Assembly: GCA_031119195.1 (NCBI GenBank)
Contig: JAVHYG010000019.1
Span: 1-16,440 of the forward strand
Direction: 5' to 3'
Length of the DNA stretch: 16,440 nt
Source: Rickettsiella sp.
Lineage (GTDB): Bacteria > Pseudomonadota > Gammaproteobacteria > Diplorickettsiales > Diplorickettsiaceae
Below are positions 1 through 6,789 of the stretch, in pieces. Each line of letters starts with the position of its first letter. Within the stretch, counting starts at the first letter, position 1. The notes beneath the pieces were generated by a model that made no database searches, had not been told where the DNA came from, and saw only the letters and a program-made list of their open reading frames with translations. Made by a program: the position numbers and the translations under genes.

Positions 1-48
1 CGGCAAGGAAGCCAATAAGGTTTGCAAATTACGGGTTGTCTGTTTCAT
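1..48 (-). CDS. Possible 5' end of a further gene, cut by the window edge
   Basis: Reading leftward on the minus strand, an ATG at 48 opens 16 codons (MKQTTRNLQTLLASLP) that run off the edge. It lies downstream of the response regulator on the same strand, where a partner kinase such as phoR would often sit. The visible residues are not the hydrophobic start expected of PhoR and I do not recognise them. There is no good Shine-Dalgarno sequence. With so few codons this may not be a gene at all. Confidence 0.2.
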   Translation of the reverse strand, partial: MKQTTRNLQTLLASLP

Positions 49-81
49 TTCTACATTTTTTGCAATAAACTTTAAGCTTTG

Positions 82-100
82 ATTATTAATTTTTAATAAT
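82..100. repeat. AT-only perfect inverted repeat
   Basis: ATTATTAA at 82-89 is the exact reverse complement of TTAATAAT at 93-100, with a 3-base loop. It lies in the gap after the response regulator gene and before the possible gene at the left edge. It could be an operator or a weak terminator stem. In DNA this AT-rich it could also arise by chance. Confidence 0.3.
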
Positions 101-132
101 TAAACAAGATATATTCAATTAACTAAATTAAT

Positions 133-846
133 TCAAGCAAAAGATGAAGGCTTTGCCGATTGATCCCATTGATAACCTAATCCGCGAACAGCCTTAAGGT
201 AAATAGCATAACTATATTCATCTAACTTTTTGCGGAGTCGTTTGATCAGACTATCGATGCTACGCTCATTAACATCCGAAGTACCGCCCCAGATATATTC
301 TAATAGCTCCTCACGTGAATAGACTTTATTGGGATGTTTCATAAAAAAATAAAGTAAACGATATTCCAACGAGGTTAATCTCAAATGTTGCTGTGCAATT
401 TTAACTTGACATTGATAACTGTCTAATTGCAAACCTTTAAATACCAACAATCCTTCTAACGATTGCAAGGGTCCACGACGAATAACACTTTGTACACGCG
501 CTAAAAGTTCACGGGGCGAAAAAGGTTTGGTAATATAATCGTCCGCACCCATTTGCAGCCCTTTGACTTTATTATCTTCCTCAGCACGTGCTGTTAATAA
601 AATAATAGGAATATCTCGCGTTTTTGTTTTTTGTCGCAGCTGCTTAATAAAATCAATACCGCTAATATCGGGAAGCATCCAATCTAAAAGAATTAAATCC
701 GGCATTTTTAAAACCATTTTTTGCCGCGCAATTTGAACATTTTCGGCTTGTAATATCTGAAAAGGGGATGACTTGAAAATAAGTTGCAGCATATCACGTA
801 TTGCAATTTCATCTTCGACAATAAGAATATGTTGCTGTTTTTTCAT
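133..846 (-). CDS. phoB: PhoB/OmpR-family response regulator
   Basis: This is a cytoplasmic two-component response regulator of 237 aa, the usual OmpR/PhoB length. The N-terminal receiver domain (about 5-122) has the acidic pocket E11-D12, the phospho-acceptor D55 in LILLDWMLPD, T85 in ILLTARAEE and K107 in YITKPFSPREL. The C-terminal winged-helix DNA-binding domain (about 130-228) carries the recognition-helix segment ERSIDSLIKRLRKKL and the wing end RGLGYQW. The whole resembles PhoB more than OmpR, but the symbol rests on family likeness and the regulon cannot be read here. No sensor kinase is visible. It lies 248 bp downstream of ftsI on the same strand, so it probably has its own promoter (see 864-869). 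The ATG at 846 directly precedes the receiver domain, with no clear Shine-Dalgarno sequence. Confidence 0.85.
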   Translation of the reverse strand: MKKQQHILIVEDEIAIRDMLQLIFKSSPFQILQAENVQIARQKMVLKMPDLILLDWMLPDISGIDFIKQLRQKTKTRDIPIILLTARAEEDNKVKGLQMGADDYITKPFSPRELLARVQSVIRRGPLQSLEGLLVFKGLQLDSYQCQVKIAQQHLRLTSLEYRLLYFFMKHPNKVYSREELLEYIWGGTSDVNERSIDSLIKRLRKKLDEYSYAIYLKAVRGLGYQWDQSAKPSSFA

Positions 847-1094
847 ACAATTGCGCGAATTGCATTATAAGCGCGTACTGAAAATGCGTATAAAAAAATT
901 ACCGTCATGCAGCATGTAATGAGCGTAGCCACCCTACGATATTCTGTAGATTGCCCGCCACCTATTCTCTTAGAAAGTACACCATTATATCAGCAATTTC
1001 TATTACTGTATTTCAAGATAAATGGCAAGTTCACAATGACAAGTAAACCACCTATCTCAACCGCTTCCACTTCTTCAACAAGCTCCCTAGCGGA
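847..1094. other. Gene-free gap between ftsI and phoB with small palindromes
   Basis: No supported gene lies here. Two small inverted repeats stand out: CATGC-A-GCATG at 906-916 and CGTAG-ccacc-CTACG at 924-938. I see no U-tailed terminator behind ftsI. A plus-strand open frame (907-1143) covers the gap but runs antisense into ftsI and looks non-coding. Confidence 0.5.
864..869 (-). promoter_or_regulatory. Candidate -10 box for the response regulator gene
   Basis: On the minus strand the hexamer TATAAT is a perfect -10 match, 17 bp before the ATG at 846. No convincing -35 is seen at the expected distance and no Pho-box-like pair of CTGTCAT repeats is visible. The short leader contains GCAATT twice, 9 bp apart, which might be a protein-binding site. 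Confidence 0.35.
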
Positions 1095-2846
1095 TCAATC
1101 GATCATTTCTTTGGGCGGTATTTCTATCTTAGATGGTGCTTGATTTAAATGGCTTAAATCATCCGGTGGAATATTGAGTAAGTGTAAGGTACTTCCCATG
1201 ACATGTGAAAAAATCGGTCCTGCAGTATAACCACCATAATAAAAACGTCCTTTCGGATCATGAAGTACAACAGCAACAACTAAACGAGGACGACTAGCCG
1301 GCGCTATCCCAATAAAAATACTATTGTAATGGTGTTTTTCATAACCTTTCGCACCTACGATACGCACGGTCCCCGTTTTTCCCGTCACGCGATAACCCGG
1401 TACGCGTGCCAAAGGCGCTGTTCCTCCTTTCGTTAGTACAGATTCCAACATATCTAACACTTCTTTACTTACCTTTGGATCAATAAGCTGTTGTCCATTC
1501 GGTGGCTTCTCTTTTATTTTGAGAAAGGTTACTGGAATTTTAATCCCTGCATGTGCCAATACAGAATAAGCTTGCGCTAATTGCAATGCAGTAACAGACA
1601 GACCATAGCCAAAAGATAAAGTAGCTAATACAAAAGGGTTCCATACTCTAAAATGCGGCAAACTTCCTGTTCGTTCACCTGGAAAACCACTTTGACTAAT
1701 CTGACCAAAACCAACAGCATGTAACATATTCCAAAGATTCTCTGGAGGCAATGACAAAACAAGTTTCGACATACCCATATTACTGGAAATTTGCAATATT
1801 TTTGTCAGATTCATCACTCCATTATTATGCTCATCCATAATTCGTTTACCCGCCACAATCATCCAACCCGGTGAGGTATCAATCTGACTGTTTGGCGTAA
1901 ATTTTCCACTCGCTAACACGCTAGCCATACTAAAACTTTTAATTGTAGAACCTGGTTCAAATAAATCTGTTAAGGCCCTATTGCGATAACGCCCATCTTG
2001 TATATTTAATCGGTCATTGGGATTGTAAGAAGGCCAATTAACCATAGCTAAAATTTCACCCGTTTTAACATCAAGCACCACAACAGAACCCGAATCAGCT
2101 TGATACTTTTCAATCCCTATTTTTAGTTCTCGATAAGCAATATATTGAATGCGCTTATCGATACTTAATTGCAAATCATGTCCTGGTTTAGGCGCACGAA
2201 TATAACGCACATCAGCAACAATGCGACCTAATCTATCTTTGATAACTTTTTTTAACCCTGAACGACCTTCTAACCAAGTATTGTACGCAAGCTCTAAGCC
2301 TTCTTGGCCTTTGTCATCTATATTGGTTAAACCAACCACATGTGCCATCACTGCCCCTTCGGGATAATAGCGGTGATATTCATCCTGTAAAAAAACACCG
2401 GGTATTTTAAGCGATTTTATTTGCACACCGAGATTGGGTTTAAGTCCTCGTTTTAAATAAACAAATTCTTTATTTTGTCCATGCATCCATTGTTCATGTA
2501 TCGTTTGCACGGGAATACGCAATAATTGACCTAATGAGTGCAGTTGAGAATAAGTAGGCTTAAAAGCAGACGGATCAATCCAAACCGCTTTAACAGCGGT
2601 ACTAATCGCTAATGGTTCACCATGACGATCAAGGATCATTCCACGATGAGCAGGAATGATTAAACTACGAATGGTTCTTGCATTACCTTGAGTCTGTAAA
2701 AACTTACGGTCAATAATACTAAGATCAATAAGTCTACCTATCAACCCAAACGCGATCGCTATGAGAATAAATATAACAGCCCATAGACGCCGACCAGCAA
2801 AACTAGATGAAGTACGCGCTATTTTATTAAGGTCTCGTACTCCCAT
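1095..2846 (-). CDS. ftsI: Septal peptidoglycan transpeptidase PBP3 (FtsI)
   Basis: Class B penicillin-binding protein that cross-links septal peptidoglycan with FtsW in the divisome. Its 583 aa are close to the E. coli length (588, from memory). A short cytoplasmic N-terminus leads to one membrane anchor (about 21-45). The periplasmic dimerisation region follows (about 60-220, with PAHRGMILDRHGEPLA), then the transpeptidase domain with all three active-site motifs: S300-T-I-K303 in FEPGSTIKSF, S354-S-N356, and K490-T-G-T493. It is the last gene of the mraZ-rsmH-ftsL-ftsI run, 16 bp after ftsL. In most gammaproteobacteria murE would follow; here phoB does. The same reading frame stays open for about 33 codons beyond the TGA, but the protein is already full length. 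Confidence 0.96.
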   Translation of the reverse strand: MGVRDLNKIARTSSSFAGRRLWAVIFILIAIAFGLIGRLIDLSIIDRKFLQTQGNARTIRSLIIPAHRGMILDRHGEPLAISTAVKAVWIDPSAFKPTYSQLHSLGQLLRIPVQTIHEQWMHGQNKEFVYLKRGLKPNLGVQIKSLKIPGVFLQDEYHRYYPEGAVMAHVVGLTNIDDKGQEGLELAYNTWLEGRSGLKKVIKDRLGRIVADVRYIRAPKPGHDLQLSIDKRIQYIAYRELKIGIEKYQADSGSVVVLDVKTGEILAMVNWPSYNPNDRLNIQDGRYRNRALTDLFEPGSTIKSFSMASVLASGKFTPNSQIDTSPGWMIVAGKRIMDEHNNGVMNLTKILQISSNMGMSKLVLSLPPENLWNMLHAVGFGQISQSGFPGERTGSLPHFRVWNPFVLATLSFGYGLSVTALQLAQAYSVLAHAGIKIPVTFLKIKEKPPNGQQLIDPKVSKEVLDMLESVLTKGGTAPLARVPGYRVTGKTGTVRIVGAKGYEKHHYNSIFIGIAPASRPRLVVAVVLHDPKGRFYYGGYTAGPIFSHVMGSTLHLLNIPPDDLSHLNQAPSKIEIPPKEMID

Positions 2847-2862
2847 GAAATTCGCATTATTC

Positions 2863-3210
2863 CTAAGTAGGACGTGTTAGTAATATAATTGCTTTTGATT
2901 GTGGGACTTCCATTCCTAACTTTTGCTGAGCCAATGTTTGTATACGTACTGGCGCAGCCCAAGTATTCTCTTCAAGTAATAACTGACTCCATTCTGTTTT
3001 TAAATCATCTCGTTCCTGCTCTCGAGCTTGTAATTCACTGTATAAATTGCGTTGTAAGGCTTTAACATAAACAACAGATAATGCTGAAGATGCTACTGCT
3101 AACAATAACAAAATAACGCCCAACATCCGTAATGAAATTTGCCATTTCCACCACTGTTTTCGTTCCCATGTTAAAGTACCTCGTGCTAACGCACGTGCTG
3201 CCACATTCAT
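2863..3210 (-). CDS. ftsL: Cell division protein FtsL
   Basis: Small bitopic divisome protein (115 aa) that forms the FtsQ-FtsL-FtsB complex. It has a cytoplasmic N-terminus, one transmembrane segment (about 29-48, MLGVILLLLAVASSALSVVY) and a periplasmic coiled coil (about 52-82, rich in E, Q, L). The tail TLAQQKLGMEVP is the typical FtsL/DivIC ending. Sequence conservation in this family is poor, so the call leans on topology, length and its place between rsmH and ftsI. Its ATG overlaps the rsmH stop as ATGA, and GGAG sits 8 bases before it inside the rsmH end, so translation is likely coupled. Confidence 0.9.
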   Translation of the reverse strand: MNVAARALARGTLTWERKQWWKWQISLRMLGVILLLLAVASSALSVVYVKALQRNLYSELQAREQERDDLKTEWSQLLLEENTWAAPVRIQTLAQQKLGMEVPQSKAIILLTRPT

Positions 3211-4145
3211 GATAATTTCTCCGCAATTCGCAATACAGCGCTACGCGATCGTGGATTCTCTGCAATCGCCTGCGCATTAGGTTTAATTCCTCGACCAAGT
3301 TTTTTAAGTCTCGGTCTCCATTCCGTAAACAATACGGGTAACCTTTTCAATTCGGCTGGTTCCTGGGCATGCTTACGGATAAAACGCTTAACTATTCGAT
3401 CTTCTAAAGAATGGAAGCTAATCACTAACAAACGTCCGCCGACTGCAAGTATTTCTAAACTTTGCTTTAAACACGTTACTAAATCTTCCAATTCATTGTT
3501 AATATGAATTCGTATTGCCTGAAAAGTTTGCGTAGCTGGATGCTTATGTCGCTCCCAACGAGGATGCGCTTTTTTGACTAGCGCCGCCAATTGAAGAGTT
3601 GTCGTTATGGGCATCTGCTTGCGTGCTTCACTAATTGTCTTTGCAATACGTTTTGCGTACCGTTCTTCGCCATACTCCTTTAGTACTTGTGCAATTTCCT
3701 TTTCTGTTGTACACGCCAGCCATTGTGCTGCGCTAATCCCATTTTTCGGATTCATACGCATATCCAATGGCCCATCCCGCAAAAAACTAAATCCCCTTTC
3801 TGCTTGTTCTAATTGAGGAGAAGAAACGCCTAAATCTAATAAGAGTCCGTCCACTTGTTGATAGATTCCATTTGTCTTTGTTATTTCTTCAACCGTCGTA
3901 AATGAACCTTCAAAAATCTGTAATCGTTTATCTTGTCCCCACTGCCTTCTCGCAAAAGCTACTGCCGAAGGATCTTTATCGATAACCAACAAACGTCCTT
4001 TTTCACCTAAATTCTGAAGTATTGCCTGGCTATGTCCACCACGCCCAAACGTAGCATCAATGTATATTCCGTCCGGCTTAATCGCTAAATGATCGATAAC
4101 TTCTTTAATTAATACCGGCTGATGGTAATCTTCTTTTTTTTGCAT
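3207..4145 (-). CDS. rsmH: 16S rRNA m4C1402 N4-methyltransferase RsmH (MraW)
   Basis: S-adenosylmethionine-dependent enzyme that N4-methylates C1402 of 16S rRNA in the decoding centre. Its 312 aa match the family length. Family signatures are the SAM-binding DATFGRGGHS (about 30-39), the acidic end of strand 2 (VIDKDP, 54-59), LLLDLGVSSPQL (101-112), the GFSFLRDGPLDMRM segment, and SFHSLEDRIVKRF (about 243-255). The usual DMRMDP reads DMRMNP. The ATG follows the mraZ stop with no bases between, and the stop overlaps ftsL by 4 bp, so it is firmly inside the division operon. Confidence 0.96.
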   Translation of the reverse strand: MQKKEDYHQPVLIKEVIDHLAIKPDGIYIDATFGRGGHSQAILQNLGEKGRLLVIDKDPSAVAFARRQWGQDKRLQIFEGSFTTVEEITKTNGIYQQVDGLLLDLGVSSPQLEQAERGFSFLRDGPLDMRMNPKNGISAAQWLACTTEKEIAQVLKEYGEERYAKRIAKTISEARKQMPITTTLQLAALVKKAHPRWERHKHPATQTFQAIRIHINNELEDLVTCLKQSLEILAVGGRLLVISFHSLEDRIVKRFIRKHAQEPAELKRLPVLFTEWRPRLKKLGRGIKPNAQAIAENPRSRSAVLRIAEKLS

Positions 4146-4598
4146 TTATAAAGCCAACGACTGTAATTCATCCGGTAGATCTCCAGGCTTAACAGCCTCC
4201 ATAATCCAGCGAGTACGATAATCTTCCCACTCACTGGCACTCCACAATTCAATTTTCCTGCCTTGACCTACAACGTTTATTTCCTTATCTACGCGAGCGT
4301 ACTCTCGCAAAAGAGCAGGCAACAAGATCCTTCCATTGTTGTCTAATTCAAGGTCTGTCGCATGTCCTATTAATAAACGTTGAATACGCCGCGCAGCCGG
4401 ATTAAAGCTAGGCAAAGCCTGTAATTTTTCTTCTATCAACTCCCATTCTGTAGCTGGATAAAGCAACAGACAAGGCGATTCCGTATCTATTGTAAGTACC
4501 ACTTTAGGTGCATCCGTAGGTAGTAATTGTCTATGCCGTGCTGGCAACTTAATCCGACCTTTGCTATCGAGTAAGATTGAATTTATACCCCGAAACAT
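4146..4598 (-). CDS. mraZ: Transcriptional regulator MraZ
   Basis: Ring-forming DNA-binding regulator at the head of the division/cell-wall cluster, known in E. coli to repress its own operon. Its 150 aa are the standard length. It has two AbrB-like SpoVT/MraZ half-repeats, each with the DxxxR DNA-binding motif: D11-SKG-R15 followed by IKLPARHR, and D86-NNG-R90 followed by ILLPALLREY. The ATG at 4598 begins the canonical MFRG start. The leader holds four GTGG boxes spaced exactly 10 bp apart, the operator this protein is expected to bind (see 4606-4640). The stop codon abuts the rsmH start. Confidence 0.96.
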   Translation of the reverse strand: MFRGINSILLDSKGRIKLPARHRQLLPTDAPKVVLTIDTESPCLLLYPATEWELIEEKLQALPSFNPAARRIQRLLIGHATDLELDNNGRILLPALLREYARVDKEINVVGQGRKIELWSASEWEDYRTRWIMEAVKPGDLPDELQSLAL

Positions 4599-4605
4599 AA
4601 TTTAG

Positions 4606-4640
4606 CCCACTTTTAACCACATTTGCCCACTTTTTTCCAC
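4606..4640 (-). promoter_or_regulatory. MraZ operator: four GTGG boxes at 10-bp spacing
   Basis: Reading on the minus strand, GTGG occurs at 4640-4637, 4630-4627, 4620-4617 and 4610-4607, two of them as GTGGG. A fifth, degenerate copy (GTGTA) is at 4650-4646. MraZ is known to bind repeated TGGGN boxes spaced one helical turn apart in front of its own gene. The array lies just downstream of the predicted transcription start, and the last box falls where the ribosome-binding site would be. A bound MraZ ring would therefore block early elongation or initiation. Confidence 0.85.
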
Positions 4641-4648
4641 TTAATTAC

Positions 4649-4678
4649 ACTATAGGAAGTACAAAGTCCTCTTGTCAA
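4649..4678 (-). promoter_or_regulatory. Promoter of the mraZ-rsmH-ftsL-ftsI operon
   Basis: Minus-strand -35 TTGACA (4678-4673, perfect) and -10 TATAGT (4654-4649, 5 of 6), with an 18-bp spacer. The predicted start near 4642 gives a leader of about 44 nt containing the MraZ boxes. This is the best-formed sigma-70 promoter in the window. Confidence 0.8.
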
Positions 4679-4942
4679 GACTTAGTCGATCTTGAACTAA
4701 ATATTGTTTATCTATAAAAAAAATTGATAACACAGAAATAAGATTAGATTAAAAATTAACCTTTATGATCGTATTAGTTAAGGTGCGTCTCAATTATGAG
4801 AATAGGCCTCTTGCCTAAGCAAGTAATAGGCTAGGGTTCAAGCCAAAAGACAATCGAGAACGGAGTTTACGTGTGTAAATGAGAACCATAGAGTATTGTT
4901 TAAGGATGAAATCAACTCTATTACGCAGCTAAAGAAAACGTT
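4679..4942. other. Gene-free stretch with a chain of hairpins
   Basis: No coding region is supported. On the plus strand, four stems follow each other: TCTCA/TGAGA (4788-4792, 4797-4801), TAGGC/GCCTA (4803-4807, 4813-4817), GTTTAC/GTAAAT (4865-4870, 4875-4880) and ATAGAGT/ACTCTAT (4888-4894, 4915-4921). The third is part of a repeat also found near 6750 and 8980. The stretch lies between the mraZ promoter and the 3' end of rnpB, and could encode a structured RNA or be a repeat insertion. Confidence 0.45.
4827..4885 (+). repeat. Dispersed hairpin repeat, copy 1
   Basis: The order is TAGGC (4827), GCC (4842), CGAGAA (4855-4860), then the hairpin GAG-TTTAC-gtgt-GTAAA-TGAG (4863-4883). Copy 2 at 6717-6766 has the same blocks in the same order with different spacers. 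The hairpin alone recurs near 8971-8990. See findings for the comparison. Confidence 0.5.
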
Positions 4943-5419
4943 GAAAGTCAGCCGATAAGCCGGGTTCTGTCGAGGACAGTCATTCGTCTAGGATATAGAT
5001 CACTCTATACCTCAAGCGACCTACCCGAACCTGACGTGGGCCACGCCAAAATAGGTTCCTATTTGGTCTTGCTCCAAGTGGGGTTTGCCCTGCCATCATT
5101 GTTACCAATGACGCGGTGCGCTTTTACCGCACCTTTTCACCCTTACCTAGTATTTTACACTATACGCACTTGAATTTTTGTCTGTGTTGCCACTCAATTC
5201 GCAATCCTCATGTATTTTCATACACTACGGTTCATGACTTTCGCGGCGTCTTCTCAAAACCCAATTGCTGTGAGTATCATTAGTAGGCGGTATATTTTCT
5301 GTGGCACTTTCCGTAGGCTTACACCTCCCAGGAATTACCTGGCACTTTGCCCTGTGGAGCCCGGACTTTCCTCTGTATCAAGACAAAGTCTTAATACAGC
5401 GACTGTCTAGCTAACTCTC
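4943..5419 (-). ncRNA. rnpB: RNase P RNA, bacterial type A
   Basis: Catalytic RNA that removes 5' leaders from tRNA precursors. Universally conserved parts are present in order on the minus strand: GAGGAAAGTCCGGGCTCC near the 5' end, AGGTAAGGGTGAAA with GGTGCGGTAA-AGCGCACCG, GGAGCAAGACCAAATAGG, AGACGAATGACTGTCC, and near the 3' end GACAGAACCCGGCTTATCGG. The ends are set by P1: the 5' GAGAGTTAGCT (from 5419) pairs fully, with wobbles, with GGCTGACTTTC (to 4943). The length of 477 nt exceeds the 377 of E. coli (recalled) almost entirely because of a P12 region of 137 nt (5149-5285). The tRNA CCA-binding loop reads GGC where E. coli has GGU. No independent terminator is evident; a short T-rich run follows P1. 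Confidence 0.96.
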
Positions 5420-5425
5420 AGTTTT

Positions 5426-5455
5426 AATGTACTATTTTTTTAGTAGTAATTGCAA
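5426..5455 (-). promoter_or_regulatory. Candidate promoter of rnpB
   Basis: Minus-strand TTGCAA (5455-5450, 4 of 6 to the -35 consensus), an 18-bp spacer and TACATT (5431-5426, 4 of 6 to the -10). It is placed so that transcription would start at the P1-defined 5' end at 5419, with 6 bases between. The position supports it more than the sequence match does. Confidence 0.45.
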
Positions 5456-5499
5456 TAAACTAAGCCAATTAAATTTTTTCTCATCATTACTATATTTCT

Positions 5500-6627
5500 A
5501 TGTTCACGAAGAAACTCTATATCGGCCTTATGTCAGGCACTAGTATGGATGCTATTGATGCCGCATTAGTGGATTTTTCTAATCCTGCTCCTCAACTATT
5601 AGCCACACATAAATTCGCTTTACCAGATAAACTGAGAAATGATTTAAACGGCTTATGTGAAACGGATTCACTTAAAATTACGCAGCTTGCCGAACTTGAT
5701 GGTCGGATAGCTCATGCCTTTGCGGATACTGTAACAGAACTATTAGAAAAAAATCCCACCTATTCTAAAAATGATATCCTTGCCATTGGCAGCCATGGGC
5801 AAACCCTTTTCCATTACCCACAGCATTGCTATCCTTTTACCCTGCAAATTGGCGATCCAAATATTATTGCCGAAAAAACAGCTATTACGACGATTGCTGA
5901 TTTTCGCCGACGGGATATGGCAGCAGGTGGTCAAGGTGCCCCTTTATCCCCCGCCTTTCATAATTTTATTTTCCGCAATGGAAAAGAAGACAGAATTGTA
6001 CTTAACCTCGGCGGCATTGCTAATATCACTTATTTACCTGCCGATGCAAAGGCATCCGTTATTGGTTTTGATACAGGTCCTGCCAATATACTCATAGATA
6101 AATGGGCTCAAAAACATCTTAAACAATGGTTTGACGAAGAGGGTAAATGGGCAGCCAGTGCTTTTTTTGATGAAACCTTGCTTAAGCAATTTTTGTCAGA
6201 CCCTTATTTTCAACTAAAGCCACCCAAAAGTACTGGACATAATTATTTTAATCTCGCTTGGTTAGAAAAGCATCTGACCCTTTTTAATAGAAAATTAACA
6301 CCCGCTGTTATCCAAGCTACCTTATGTGAACTTACAGCCAGGAGCGTAGCCCTAGCCATTAAACAATTTACTAATAGAAACGGAACAATCATACTTTGTG
6401 GCGGCGGAAATAAAAATACCTTTTTAAAAAAACGCCTAGCAGAAAATTGTCAACCCCATCGGATCCAGCTTAGTGACGAACTAAAAATTCCCTCTGAATG
6501 GATGGAAGCAATGGCATTTGCTTGGTTTGCCAAACAAACCTTAGAAGGACAAACAAGCAATTTACCGGCGGTAACGGGTGCTAGAAACCCTACTGTCCTA
6601 GGTGGCATTTACTTAAAAGTTAAATAA
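5500..6627 (+). CDS. anmK: Anhydro-N-acetylmuramic acid kinase AnmK
   Basis: Cytosolic enzyme that opens the 1,6-anhydro ring of anhydroMurNAc and phosphorylates it to MurNAc-6-phosphate, recycling cell-wall fragments. Its 375 aa are the normal length. Signatures of the ASKHA-fold family are the N-terminal phosphate loop YIGLMSGTSMDAIDAALV (about 7-24), GSHGQTLFHYP, DFRRRDMAAGGQGAPLSPAFH, LNLGGIANITY, GFDTGPANILID, LCGGGNKN, and the C-terminal AVTGARNPTVLGGIY. It stands alone, divergent from rnpB and convergent with erpA, with its own terminator at 6634-6659. The ATG at 5500 is chosen because it puts the family start just before YIGLMSGTSMD; no Shine-Dalgarno sequence is visible. Confidence 0.95.
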   Translation: MFTKKLYIGLMSGTSMDAIDAALVDFSNPAPQLLATHKFALPDKLRNDLNGLCETDSLKITQLAELDGRIAHAFADTVTELLEKNPTYSKNDILAIGSHGQTLFHYPQHCYPFTLQIGDPNIIAEKTAITTIADFRRRDMAAGGQGAPLSPAFHNFIFRNGKEDRIVLNLGGIANITYLPADAKASVIGFDTGPANILIDKWAQKHLKQWFDEEGKWAASAFFDETLLKQFLSDPYFQLKPPKSTGHNYFNLAWLEKHLTLFNRKLTPAVIQATLCELTARSVALAIKQFTNRNGTIILCGGGNKNTFLKKRLAENCQPHRIQLSDELKIPSEWMEAMAFAWFAKQTLEGQTSNLPAVTGARNPTVLGGIYLKVK

Positions 6628-6633
6628 GAATAA

Positions 6634-6659
6634 CTCATCGATTGATGAGATATTTTTTG
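6634..6659 (+). terminator. Rho-independent terminator after anmK
   Basis: CTCATC (6634-6639), loop GATT, GATGAG (6644-6649), then a T-rich tract ATATTTTTTGG. The stem has 6 pairs and begins 6 bases after the anmK stop codon. Confidence 0.75.
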
Positions 6660-6684
6660 GCTATTTTCAAATTAACCAGCCTAA

Positions 6685-6717
6685 ACACTCATGTGCTAAA
6701 ATTTGGATTTTGAGTGT
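6685..6717. repeat. Nested inverted repeat between anmK and erpA
   Basis: Outer arms ACACTCA (6685-6691) and TGAGTGT (6711-6717) enclose AAAAT-ttgg-ATTTT (6698-6711); the T at 6711 is shared by both right arms. It lies between the convergent genes and could terminate erpA on the minus strand, although no strong T-tract follows. It directly abuts the second copy of the dispersed hairpin repeat. Confidence 0.4.
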
Positions 6718-6789
6718 AGGCACGATGCCAACTTTTCGAGAAGTGCAGTTTACATGTGTAGATGAGCAGCGGCAGATAAAGGTGGCATC
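6717..6789 (+). repeat. Dispersed hairpin repeat, copy 2
   Basis: TAGGC (6717-6721), GCC (6727-6729), CGAGAA (6737-6742), then the hairpin AGTTTAC-atgt-GTAGATGAG (6747-6766). An outer inverted repeat GATGCC (6724-6729) / GGCATC (6784-6789) closes the element, and its right arm touches the erpA stop codon. It matches copy 1 at 4827-4885 block by block. Confidence 0.5.

Noticed and set aside
996..1094. About 33 codons open in frame after the ftsI stop, suggesting a lost C-terminal extension
   Set aside because: FtsI is already full length with all motifs and a normal ending; the open run is short enough for chance.
907..1143. 78-aa plus-strand open frame in the ftsI-phoB gap
   Set aside because: It runs antisense into the ftsI 3' end, has low-complexity Ser/Thr content that mirrors the opposite strand, and lacks a ribosome site or any family resemblance.
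3062..3816. Extra open frames overlapping ftsL and rsmH on either strand
   Set aside because: They are out-of-frame or antisense shadows of well-identified division genes.
5210..5410. 66-aa plus-strand open frame
   Set aside because: It lies wholly antisense to conserved RNase P RNA, whose sequence is fixed by RNA structure.
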